Shown here: positions 46,096 through 54,382 of the stretch, piece by piece
Layout: each line of letters begins with the position of its first letter
Numbering within the stretch: position 1 is the stretch's first letter
Source of the DNA: Hyphomicrobium denitrificans 1NES1
GTDB taxonomy: Bacteria > Pseudomonadota > Alphaproteobacteria > Rhizobiales > Hyphomicrobiaceae
Length of the DNA: 64,000 nt
Direction of reading: 5' to 3'
Assembly: GCF_000230975.2 (NCBI RefSeq)
Contig: NC_021172.1
Location: 1,798,001 to 1,862,000 of the forward strand
Translations under genes and position numbers: made by a program
Notes under the pieces: model-generated
The model's database searches: none
The model's input: the letters and a program-made list of their open reading frames with translations, nothing else
Told to the model about the DNA's origin: nothing

Positions 46096-46760
46096 TGCGC
46101 ATTCTTGTCGTCGAAGACGAGCCGAAGATCCTGCATAGCGTGGTGACGGCGTTGACGGCCGCCAATTATAACACCGACGCCGCAAGGGATGGCGAAACGG
46201 CCTGGTTCCGCGGCGACACTGAAGACTACGATCTTGTCATCCTCGATCTTGGCTTACCGAAAATGGATGGGCTTTCGGTACTCAAGCGTTGGCGCGCCGC
46301 CGGCAAGATGATGCCGGTTCTCGTGCTTACTGCGCGCGGTGCCTGGTCCGAGCGTGTCGACGGCATCGATGCCGGCGCCGACGACTATCTGACAAAGCCC
46401 TTTCACGTTGAAGAATTGATGGCCCGCGTGCGGGCGCTCATCCGTCGCTCCGTCGGGTATGGATCGCCGGTCATCGAAGCGGGCGCGCTGACGCTCGATA
46501 CCCGGCAGATGCGTGTCTCGCTCAATGGGGCGCAGATTTCGGTTTCGCCTCTCGAATACAGATTGATAGCCTATCTCCTGCATCACAAGGGCCGCGTCGT
46601 GCCGCCTTCCGAGCTCATTGAGCACCTCTATGGCGACGACGACGCGCGCGATGCAAACGCGCTTGAAGCGGTCGTGACGCGGCTGCGCAAGAAGCTCGGG
46701 CAGGACCTCATCGAGACGCGCCGGGGCTTCGGCTACGTTGTTTCGGACGCGCCCGCATGA
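46095..46760 (+). CDS. OmpR/PhoB-family response regulator
   Basis: A 221-residue protein with a receiver starting MRILVVEDEPKILHSVVTAL, phospho-acceptor in LVILDLGLPKMDGL, and lysine in DDYLTKPFHVEEL. The winged-helix output domain contains VSPLEYRLIAYLLHH and ALEAVVTRLRKKLG. It overlaps the kinase gene by 4 bases. Confidence 0.93.
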   Translation: MRILVVEDEPKILHSVVTALTAANYNTDAARDGETAWFRGDTEDYDLVILDLGLPKMDGLSVLKRWRAAGKMMPVLVLTARGAWSERVDGIDAGADDYLTKPFHVEELMARVRALIRRSVGYGSPVIEAGALTLDTRQMRVSLNGAQISVSPLEYRLIAYLLHHKGRVVPPSELIEHLYGDDDARDANALEAVVTRLRKKLGQDLIETRRGFGYVVSDAPA

Positions 46761-48136
46761 GCTTTCGCTCCCTCCGCCTGCGCCTCCTCATCGCGGGTGC
46801 TGTTTCGATCCTAATCGCGCTCGGGCTCGCCGCGTTCGGGCTGACGCTGCTTTTCGAGCGGCACGTCGAACGCAGGATCGATGCGGAGCTCACCGTCTAT
46901 TTGAATCAGCTCGTCGCCAACCTCACGTTGGAGCCATCGGGCGAGCTTGCCGTTCATCGTCCACCCGCCGATCCTCGTTTCGAGGAACCGCTATCGGGTC
47001 TCTATTGGCAGATCGACGTCGGACTTGTCGGCAAAACACTGAGGTCGCGTTCGCTCTGGGATAGTGCCCTTACGTTGCCTCCCGAGCGCGAGGTTGACGA
47101 TGTGCCGCATCATTATCGCGTACCGGGCCCAGGCGGAGAAGAACTCTATCTGCTGCAGAAGAGCATCGAATTGCCGCCACGTCTCAACGGCTCGAGAGTG
47201 CGCGTCGCCGTCGCCTGGAGGGCCGAGGAAATCCGGAATTCGGTTCGCGACTTCGCGTCCGAGCTTGTTCCTTTCCTCATCCTTATCGGATTGCTTCTCA
47301 TCGCGGCGGCGTGGGCGCAAGTGACCATTGGATTGCGCCCACTCGCGGCCATTCGCCGGAAGCTCGGTGCAATTCGCTCGGGACATGCCCGGCGACTGGA
47401 ATCCGGCTTTCCCGCGGAGGTGCAGCCGCTGGCGGAGGAGATCGACGGTCTTCTCGATGCGCGCGAGAAAGCGATCGAACGCGCCAAAGCCAGGGCGGCG
47501 GATCTTGCACATGGGCTTAAGACACCGCTGCAGGTTCTCAACGGCGAAATCGAACGCCTGAGGGGCAAGGGCGAGACGGAAATTGCTGCCGACATATCGT
47601 CCCTTGCGGATGCGATGCGCCGTCATGTGGATCGCGAGCTTGCGCGCGCCCGGCTCTCCTATGTCTCGCGCAATGCTTCAGCCAACCTGAGGTCTGTCGT
47701 CGATCGCGTTGTCCGCGTCGTCAAACGGACTCCGCAAGGACAGAAGCTCGATTGGGACATCAATGTTGGCGAAAGCCTCACGGCACCAATTGAAACCGAC
47801 GATCTCAGCGAAGCCCTGGGCAACCTCGTCGAGAACTCCGTCCGCCATGCGCGCACGCGCATTTCAATTTCGGCGGGCGCTGAAGCCAAGCAGATTTTCA
47901 TAGTCGTGGCCGACGACGGCCCCGGCATTGCAGAAGATCATCGATCGACCGTGCTGGCGCGCGGCCAGCGACTCGATACGCAGAGCGAAGGTGCAGGGCT
48001 CGGACTCGCGATCGTTTCGGATCTCGCCGAAGCGACCGGCGGCCAACTCATCCTCGACGACGCAAATCCCGGGTTGATTGCAAAACTGCAGTTTCCTGCG
48101 GATTTGGACCCGCCAGAAGGTAAGTCCAAGTCTTAG
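46757..48136 (+). CDS. PhoQ-type sensor histidine kinase
   Basis: A 459-residue membrane kinase. Segment 1 (LLIAGAVSILIALGLAAFGL) is followed by a periplasmic domain of about 130 residues, then segment 2 (LVPFLILIGLLLIAAAWAQV) and a HAMP region. The phospho-acceptor is in AADLAHGLKTPLQVL, with N-box LGNLVENSVRHA and G boxes VADDGPGIA and GAGLGLAIVSDLAEAT. The acidic periplasmic face and the PepSY partner genes suggest sensing of cations or envelope stress (inference). Confidence 0.9.
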   Translation: MSFRSLRLRLLIAGAVSILIALGLAAFGLTLLFERHVERRIDAELTVYLNQLVANLTLEPSGELAVHRPPADPRFEEPLSGLYWQIDVGLVGKTLRSRSLWDSALTLPPEREVDDVPHHYRVPGPGGEELYLLQKSIELPPRLNGSRVRVAVAWRAEEIRNSVRDFASELVPFLILIGLLLIAAAWAQVTIGLRPLAAIRRKLGAIRSGHARRLESGFPAEVQPLAEEIDGLLDAREKAIERAKARAADLAHGLKTPLQVLNGEIERLRGKGETEIAADISSLADAMRRHVDRELARARLSYVSRNASANLRSVVDRVVRVVKRTPQGQKLDWDINVGESLTAPIETDDLSEALGNLVENSVRHARTRISISAGAEAKQIFIVVADDGPGIAEDHRSTVLARGQRLDTQSEGAGLGLAIVSDLAEATGGQLILDDANPGLIAKLQFPADLDPPEGKSKS

Positions 48137-48334
48137 GAGGTCCCGCGCCGAAGCCTGGAACTCAGCTTGAAGACGTTTGTTTGAAGTTATTTGTGTAAGT
48201 GCGTGACGCGCCGATCAGCGATTATTAATATTGAAGCCATAGCTTTCTTGCTGCCGGATACACGCGATTTACTAGATCTCAAAAGTGAACTTCGTCCAGG
48301 CAACGAGCCGGACACGATCATTCGGAGAGCGAAG

Positions 48335-48637
48335 ATGGCACGACATCGTGCAACATCGGTGGCCCTGTTCTTTGCAGTCGTCTCGCCAGGGATTTGGGCC
48401 GTCACTTTTCCTGCGGCCGCGGAGGATGTTCCCGAAAGCATGAGGATCGAACAGAAGGCTCTGAAAGACTATTCGCAGAATCCCGTAGTTCCGATAGACC
48501 GCGGAAATGCCCATCATAGAGACCTTGGCGGTTCTGGAGGTGACGGAGCTTCTCCGGATCAGGTTGCCCCGGCACTTCCCGACGCGACGGCGCCACCGCC
48601 GGCGCAATCCAACCCAAACGGCGGGGCGTCCCAGTAA
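48335..48637 (+). CDS. Small exported protein, unknown
   Basis: A 100-residue protein with a signal peptide (SVALFFAVVSPGIWAVTFPA) and a Gly/Pro-rich tail (GGSGGDGASPDQVAPALPDA). The ATG at 48335 has GGAG 8 bases upstream. No domain is recognised. It is 198 bases downstream of the sensor kinase. Confidence 0.5.
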   Translation: MARHRATSVALFFAVVSPGIWAVTFPAAAEDVPESMRIEQKALKDYSQNPVVPIDRGNAHHRDLGGSGGDGASPDQVAPALPDATAPPPAQSNPNGGASQ

Positions 48638-48671
48638 GCCGCCAGGCATCATCGCGCAATCGGCGTGGGCG

Positions 48672-49028
48672 TCAGAACGGCCCGCGCGCGGCTATGCTTT
48701 CAATGACGCCGCTAAGATTGCGAACGCGTGCATCATAAGCTTTCGTAAGACACGCGACGTCGTTTCCGCAGGACTCCCGCGTCTTCAACCAAGCGCGTTG
48801 CGCGTCCTGAATGTCGCCGCGCTGTCCCATCGCGACAAGCGACGTCGCCACTCCGAAAAGCGTCGCCAGCCGGGCTTCCTGCGGACCCAAGTCGTAGTTT
48901 CGACAGATTGTTCGTTCGGATGGCGAGCTTGCCTTGTTGCAATCAATCGGCGCGTAGGCGTGCGCCTGTGCGAGGGATGATCGAAGCACTACAGCCGCCA
49001 AAACGGCACTCGCGTAGCCTACGCGCAT
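48672..49028 (-). CDS. LprI/DUF1311-family exported protein
   Basis: A 118-residue protein with a signal peptide (ASAVLAAVVLRSSLAQAHAY) and the DUF1311 pattern: DCNKASSPSERTICRNYDLG, then QRAWLKTRESCGND and ACLTKAYDARVR, with four cysteines likely forming two disulfides. Family members include lysozyme inhibitor LprI of Mycobacterium. Confidence 0.78.
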   Translation of the reverse strand: MRVGYASAVLAAVVLRSSLAQAHAYAPIDCNKASSPSERTICRNYDLGPQEARLATLFGVATSLVAMGQRGDIQDAQRAWLKTRESCGNDVACLTKAYDARVRNLSGVIESIAARGPF

Positions 49029-49114
49029 TCGCTTGTCCTCCGCGATTATCGGCGTCGCTGCTCTAACAGCGGCGAAGCCTGGGTGTCAGCACGGATCGGC
49101 GGCAGAAGGCCCTG

Positions 49115-51040
49115 CTAAGGTTGTGCCTTCACCGTCGATGTTACGACTGCCGCGACGGCCTTGGCGTCTTTTTCGGTCGGATCGCGGTCGCTCGGCACCT
49201 GTGTCGTTCCGGGCGATTGTTCGATTGCGGCCAGCCATTGCTCGGTGCGAACGAAATCCGGGTCAGCCACGAAGCGTTCGCTTGGCGCAAATCCATCGGC
49301 GCGGCAAACAGCCTGCGCGACAAGCTTGCGAAACTCCGGCACGTCGAAATAGGAGGCGTGCACCAATTCCTTCCAGGTGAAATACGTGCTGATCGCGGTG
49401 TCGGCGCTATGCGGCGGTACGGCGAACCGGATCTGTCCTATCGCCTGCCGGAACTTCGCAATGGACTGGCTCGCCGCCGCGTTGCTGTAGTCGGTCACCA
49501 GATCGGCGACCGAGGCAGGCAAGCGCGGCTGCGATCGATCGAGCCAAGGTGGCCGATCGGCCGAGCCGGCCACGACCTCGCCTTCGGTATCATTGCCGAA
49601 GCCGGCGCGCTTCACTTCCGAATTCGTGATGCTGTTCAGGAACCTGCTCGATACGCCGCTGATGACGGATGCAAGCGCCTGGATCGTGGCCATTAACACG
49701 AGCGCGATGACGCCGAATATCAGCGGCGTCACGACCATCGGAATCGCCAGCGACCAGAGCAACCGCTGGCTGCTTGCTCCGCTTATGTTGTTCGCGCCCA
49801 AAAACCACGACAGCTCGTCAGTCACGAGGTGCAGCAGAAGTCCGCTGTTGTAGGTAAGATCATGCCCACCGCCACAGATGACGCCGCCTTCGCAAGGCTG
49901 TCCATCCTTGGTCTCGAGAAAGCGTTGGCGAAAGCGCGTCGCGCGCTCGATCTCGGAAAAATTCGGATACTTCGCCTCCAGAGCTTTGCGCTTTTCGCGA
50001 AATTGCCGCCAGAGAGCCGCTCGTTCCTGCTGCGATTGATCAGACTGCGGCGTCGCCGTTGCGCTGGTTTCTCTATCCCGGCTTTTGCGGATGGCGGCTA
50101 ACTCATCGCGCAGCGCCTTCATATCTGCTTCAGCTTCGGGTGTGAGGTTCACCTCGTAAACATGCGTGTAGAGCCAGTTAGACAGGCCGACGATCGTCGG
50201 CGGCGAAAACAGAACCGCCAGATAGATGAGCGGCAGCGCAATGACCGAAACCAGCGTGATCGTCGAAACGGCGAACGACTTGTCAAAAAATGTCAGACGG
50301 GCGTCCGGAAGCAAGGCCAGACCCTGGATGGCTTCGTCATCGGGGTGCGCAAAAGCGCGCCAGCGTGCACCGAAGTTTTCCCGCGCTCGCCTCGTCACGC
50401 GGCGCCTATGATCGAGCATGGCCCGGCCGTCGAGATATTTAAACAGAAAATAGATGGTGATAGCTGGGGTACTCATGAACGCAATCGTCCAGTACTGGAC
50501 GCGCGGAAACAGGCCGCCGAACAGCATGCGGTCACTCGTGAGGATCGTCGCGACCTGATAGATGAGCAACATCAACAGCAGCATCATCGACGCGACGAAA
50601 ATGACTTTGCGGACGAGGCTCAGGCGGGTCAACAGCCACAGCTCTTTGCGCAGATTGATGAAGGGCGTGCCGACGGTGATCCAGCGCTTCAGGTTGGGCA
50701 GCGTCTTTCTGCGTGCCGCGCATTCGAGCAACGCCGAGGAGACAACCGAACCGCCGTGGCTGTGGCCGATGATGCAGTAAGGCTCGCTCCGCGCTTCAAG
50801 CTCGCGCATCATCTTCGCCAGCCTTGCCCCGGCCTCGCGGCGCTCGACCTCGCTATTGTCTCCCGGCCAAATGAATGGCTTCACATCCAGCCTGCCGTCG
50901 CGCCCTTCGACAAGCTCGCGAAGATCGTTCTCGAACGTGCTTTGTGCCTCCCACCATTGGAGCTCGGGCGCCGACCCGCCATCGGCGTTTGTCTCCGTCG
51001 GCTTCGCAAACGTGCCGTGCACGGTGATGATGGTCGCCAT
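49115..51040 (-). CDS. Membrane-anchored alpha/beta hydrolase-like protein
   Basis: A 641-residue protein. It starts directly with an alpha/beta hydrolase fold: ATIITVHGTFAKPTE is the oxyanion strand, and the nucleophile elbow is YCIIGHSHGGSVV (Gly-His-Ser-His-Gly). Four hydrophobic segments follow (VIFVASMMLLLMLLIYQVAT, TIAFMSTPAITIYFLF, TITLVSVIALPLIYLAVLF, and AIPMVVTPLIFGVIALVLMA), with a charged coiled region between (residues about 310-350). No signal peptide, so the hydrolase lies in the cytoplasm. The substrate is unknown; a lipase-like role at the inner membrane is possible. Confidence 0.65.
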   Translation of the reverse strand: MATIITVHGTFAKPTETNADGGSAPELQWWEAQSTFENDLRELVEGRDGRLDVKPFIWPGDNSEVERREAGARLAKMMRELEARSEPYCIIGHSHGGSVVSSALLECAARRKTLPNLKRWITVGTPFINLRKELWLLTRLSLVRKVIFVASMMLLLMLLIYQVATILTSDRMLFGGLFPRVQYWTIAFMSTPAITIYFLFKYLDGRAMLDHRRRVTRRARENFGARWRAFAHPDDEAIQGLALLPDARLTFFDKSFAVSTITLVSVIALPLIYLAVLFSPPTIVGLSNWLYTHVYEVNLTPEAEADMKALRDELAAIRKSRDRETSATATPQSDQSQQERAALWRQFREKRKALEAKYPNFSEIERATRFRQRFLETKDGQPCEGGVICGGGHDLTYNSGLLLHLVTDELSWFLGANNISGASSQRLLWSLAIPMVVTPLIFGVIALVLMATIQALASVISGVSSRFLNSITNSEVKRAGFGNDTEGEVVAGSADRPPWLDRSQPRLPASVADLVTDYSNAAASQSIAKFRQAIGQIRFAVPPHSADTAISTYFTWKELVHASYFDVPEFRKLVAQAVCRADGFAPSERFVADPDFVRTEQWLAAIEQSPGTTQVPSDRDPTEKDAKAVAAVVTSTVKAQP

Positions 51041-51487
51041 AGCCTCTCGTCGTCCGCAGTACCGTTCGGATTATCCGCGCCCCCGGTAGAAAGCTGCGCG
51101 TACCTCGTCGCCCCGCGAGGAAAGCACCCTCAAGCCGGACGGGCGGCCGGATGATGCCGCAACCGATCGAACGTAGCATTACGTACGGCGCTGCCTTGAC
51201 CCGAATATCGGGCTGTGTGGCATCAAAACCGCGGCGTTCCGGCCGATGCGATGCAGCTTTTCACAGCTGATGCCATTGCATTAAATTCTCTCCATCATTT
51301 GCGAAACGACGGCGGGTTAGGTCATTAAAAGTCCATCGCAAGCACCGGAAACGGATGCACAAAGACTTATCTCCCTCACGTCCTATTTTCAGAACCCCGC
51401 CAATCGAGACTCCATCGGCTGCCTCGTGTTTCTTCGGCAAGTGTTTGCATGCTGATGAATGCCTTCACAGCAATTGGGAGACCGAAT
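51041..51487. other. Intergenic region between divergent hydrolase and marR genes
   Basis: A 447-base gap with promoters for both sides expected. The part near 51270-51350 is relatively AT-rich. No coding frame, hairpin terminator or repeat stands out. Confidence 0.4.
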
Positions 51488-51928
51488 ATGAGCCAGAACA
51501 ACGCGGCATACTTTCAGCGGTCGATCTTGCATCTTCTGCGCCGCGTAGATCAGTGCGCGACCCAGCTTTACTCAAATGAAACAAGCGATAGCGATCTGAC
51601 CCTCAGGCAGCTCGCTATCATGACCGCGATCTCGCGTGAGGACGATTTGAGCCAGACCGATCTTGTCACGATCACCGGCATCGACCGGTCGACCGTCGCA
51701 GGTATCGTCAGCAGGCTAATCCGTAAAGGGCTCCTCGAGCGCCGGCGCTCGCCCGTCGATGGACGCGCGTACTGCGTAAGGCTCTCGAAACGCGGGCTCA
51801 AGGCAGTTGCAGGTGCCGACCGCCTTTACACGCGGATTGAGAAAAAACTTCTTTCCGGAGTCTCCGCGGCGGACGCCCACCAATTCGTATCAACGCTAAA
51901 AAACATTCTCGGCGCGCAGACCGCGTGA
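51488..51928 (+). CDS. MarR-family transcriptional regulator
   Basis: A 146-residue winged-helix protein: LTLRQLAIMTAISREDDLSQ precedes the recognition segment TGIDRSTVAGIVSRLIRKGL and the wing LERRRSPVDGRAYCVRLSKR. The ATG at 51488 has GGGAG upstream; 51449 would add 13 poor residues. The target is not evident: the divergent hydrolase and the downstream AraC gene are candidates. Confidence 0.88.
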   Translation: MSQNNAAYFQRSILHLLRRVDQCATQLYSNETSDSDLTLRQLAIMTAISREDDLSQTDLVTITGIDRSTVAGIVSRLIRKGLLERRRSPVDGRAYCVRLSKRGLKAVAGADRLYTRIEKKLLSGVSAADAHQFVSTLKNILGAQTA

Positions 51929-52113
51929 GAAGGATGTCAATGCATCGGCACATGAAATTTCGGACATCTCTTTCGCCCAAGCCCACAAATACTGACTGAT
52001 AGCCTGAGTTTGCATTTGACCGGCTCGTCACAGGACTTATCATCCCGACCGCAAACCGCACGGTGGGGCTATGTCGAGCACGCCAACATTACGCCAGACT
52101 TTCCGGTGATGTC

Positions 52114-53094
52114 GTGACACACCGCGCCGCTACGATGGCCTTGGTGTCGACAGCGTCCGTGCACCCGCGGGACCGGTTCGACTACTGGCATGAGGTGGCG
52201 TGCCGGGCCATGGTCCCATTCGAATGCCGGCCGCGCGACCGCGCCGGCTTCGAGGGGGAGATCAGCTCGGTGCCGTTCGCAGGAGCTTTCCTCACAATCT
52301 CCAGCAACAATGGCGTGACCAGCTGGCGGACTGCCCGTCAGATCGCGCAGTCGAAGGATTCCATTTTCATCTGCTCGCAAGTCTCCGGAAGCACGAGGGT
52401 CAGCCAGAACGGCCGCGATGCTCTTTTACAAAGCGGCGATCTGACCCTCGTCGACAATACTGCGCCGAGCAGCGTTGTGAGTTCGATCGGATCAAAGAAG
52501 CTCGTGATCGAGCTCGATCGCCGAAATTTCGAAGCGCGCCTGGGCCGCATCGCGCAATGGACGGCGCGGCGCGTCGACGGGGCCAGCGGAGCCGGTGCAC
52601 TCGCGTCGAATTTCATTCAGCTGCTTCCGGCACAACTGTCGCTGCTCAGCGATACCGCCCAGAGTCAGATCTCGCATCAGCTCATTGATCTGGTGGCCTT
52701 GGCGCTTACGGAAAGCGATGGTAACGCCACAACACGCTCCTCCGGGCGCCTTATCTCGCTCCTGCGGCTCAAGGCTGTCGTCGATGCCAATCTCACAAAC
52801 CCCAACGTGACGTGTGAGGAACTCGCGGCCGCGGCCGGCATCTCGGTGCGCTACGCCAACCAGCTGCTCGATGCCGAAGAAACATCGCTGCAACGGCTCT
52901 TGTTCAGCCGAAGAATTGTCAAATGCCAGGAAGCACTTGTCGATCCCGCTCAAACACATCGGCAGATCAGCGACATTGCGTATTCCTGGGGCTTCGGAGA
53001 CGTTTCACACTTCGGGCGGCTGTTCAAAAGCGTAACGGGCCTGACGCCCCGCGGCTACCGGCTGCAAGCGCTGAAGTCGGCTGCAGGCCGTTAG
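52114..53094 (+). CDS. AraC-family transcriptional regulator (NphR/FeaR-like)
   Basis: About 326 residues. The N-terminal sensor domain has the AraC_binding_2 pattern (PRDRFDYWHEVACRAMVPFE). The C-terminal double HTH contains CEELAAAAGISVRYANQLLD and ISDIAYSWGFGDVSHFGRLF, ending with the SVTGLTPRGYR signature. The start is uncertain: GTG at 52114 is used, with GTG 52063 and ATG 52135 as alternatives, and none has a strong ribosome site. No obvious catabolic target is adjacent. Confidence 0.82.
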   Translation: MTHRAATMALVSTASVHPRDRFDYWHEVACRAMVPFECRPRDRAGFEGEISSVPFAGAFLTISSNNGVTSWRTARQIAQSKDSIFICSQVSGSTRVSQNGRDALLQSGDLTLVDNTAPSSVVSSIGSKKLVIELDRRNFEARLGRIAQWTARRVDGASGAGALASNFIQLLPAQLSLLSDTAQSQISHQLIDLVALALTESDGNATTRSSGRLISLLRLKAVVDANLTNPNVTCEELAAAAGISVRYANQLLDAEETSLQRLLFSRRIVKCQEALVDPAQTHRQISDIAYSWGFGDVSHFGRLFKSVTGLTPRGYRLQALKSAAGR

Positions 53095-53257
53095 AATACT
53101 TTGCGTATTGCGCAGGCGCCGACGGTCATGGTGCGCCGCGCCGAGGAACCAAGTGCTGAACTTCGCCGTTTCGATCCGAGCTAACGGCATGTGCTCAGGT
53201 TTGCCCAAATGCCAGCCTCCCGGCCACCTGTTGCCCTAATCGAAACGTAACCAGGGT

Positions 53258-54379
53258 ATGCGATACTGGCGCGATGCCCGCCAGATTTTGTTGGAGCTTA
53301 TCTTGAGCGCCCGGCACGAAGTTCTGATGCGCGCTAGGGCGCTGCAAACTCTGGCGATTGCCAGAGCCGTCAGATTCCTCATTCGGACTTCTACCAATCT
53401 CTCACGCGCGGTTTTCATCGGGCTTGTCGTACTCGTCGTCCTACACGCTTATCTGATCAAACGCGAGCCGGCCCCTCCGTCCATCGAAATCGTACGGACA
53501 CATCCTTTCGCGTCTCCGGAAACTCCAGCGCAGCAGTCCCACCCCCCATCGGGGCCCGAGAACACGAAGACGGAGCAGGCACCCTCTCCGTCGCAACCGG
53601 CCGATCAAAAAACTCCGGCACCTCTTCCGCCTGCGCTGCAGAAGGCGCCCGCGTGGACCGAAAGCGAAATCGCGGACGCCAAAGCTGAATGCGCGCGGCT
53701 GCTCGACAAGATGACCGTCGTTACCGAGCCGCTTCCTCCCGCAAGAGAGGGCACGTGTGGCGCGCCGGCGCCGCGAGAGCTTCAGAGTATCGGCGAAAGC
53801 AAAGTGAAATTTCAGCCGCCTGCAACACTCCGGTGTCCGATGATCGCGGCGCTAAATACCTGGGTTTCAGACAAGCTGCAGCCCGCTGCCAAGAGAAGCT
53901 TCGGCTCACCGATCGTGCGCATATTGGCGGGGTCCTACTCATGCCGAAATCGCTATGGATTGGCACGCGCGCCGATCAGCGAGCATGCCTTGATGAATGC
54001 CATCGATATCTCGGGATTCGTTCTCGAAAACGGCAAGATCGTCCGGGTTTCGAGATCATGGACTGCGCACAATGATGAAGAATCCAGAGACGCTCCGAAA
54101 GCAGGGGTTGCACATATGCGCGCAAAAACCGTGACTGTCGTTGCGGTTCGGGTCGGTGCTCCCAATTCCGTCGCGCATGGGGCCGACGACAGTTCGAAGA
54201 CCAAGCCTGATGACGCTAAAAAACCCGAGAAGGACGCGACTTCAGAGTTTCTGCATGTGGCCCATGACGAGGCCTGCAAGATATTCGGGACCGTCCTCGG
54301 TCCCGACGCAAACGCGGCACACCACGATCACTTTCATCTCGACATGAAAGAGCGAAAATATCGCTCGATCTGCCAGTAA
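53258..54379 (+). CDS. Extensin-family protein
   Basis: A 373-residue envelope protein. One membrane segment (AVFIGLVVLVVLHAYLI, residues about 51-67) is followed by a Pro-rich linker (about 80-135), then the extensin-like C-terminal domain: CGAPAPRELQSIG, SYSCRNRYGLARAPISEHAL, ISGFVLENGKI and the HHDHFHLDM metal-like motif. The second histidine cluster and SEHA resemble D-Ala-D-Ala metallopeptidase-like folds, so a cell-wall role is plausible. An acidic/lysine insertion (about 310-330) precedes the final motif. The ATG at 53327 is an alternative start. Ends 3 bases before the convergent GT41 gene. Confidence 0.8.
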   Translation: MRYWRDARQILLELILSARHEVLMRARALQTLAIARAVRFLIRTSTNLSRAVFIGLVVLVVLHAYLIKREPAPPSIEIVRTHPFASPETPAQQSHPPSGPENTKTEQAPSPSQPADQKTPAPLPPALQKAPAWTESEIADAKAECARLLDKMTVVTEPLPPAREGTCGAPAPRELQSIGESKVKFQPPATLRCPMIAALNTWVSDKLQPAAKRSFGSPIVRILAGSYSCRNRYGLARAPISEHALMNAIDISGFVLENGKIVRVSRSWTAHNDEESRDAPKAGVAHMRAKTVTVVAVRVGAPNSVAHGADDSSKTKPDDAKKPEKDATSEFLHVAHDEACKIFGTVLGPDANAAHHDHFHLDMKERKYRSICQ

Positions 54380-54382
54380 AGC

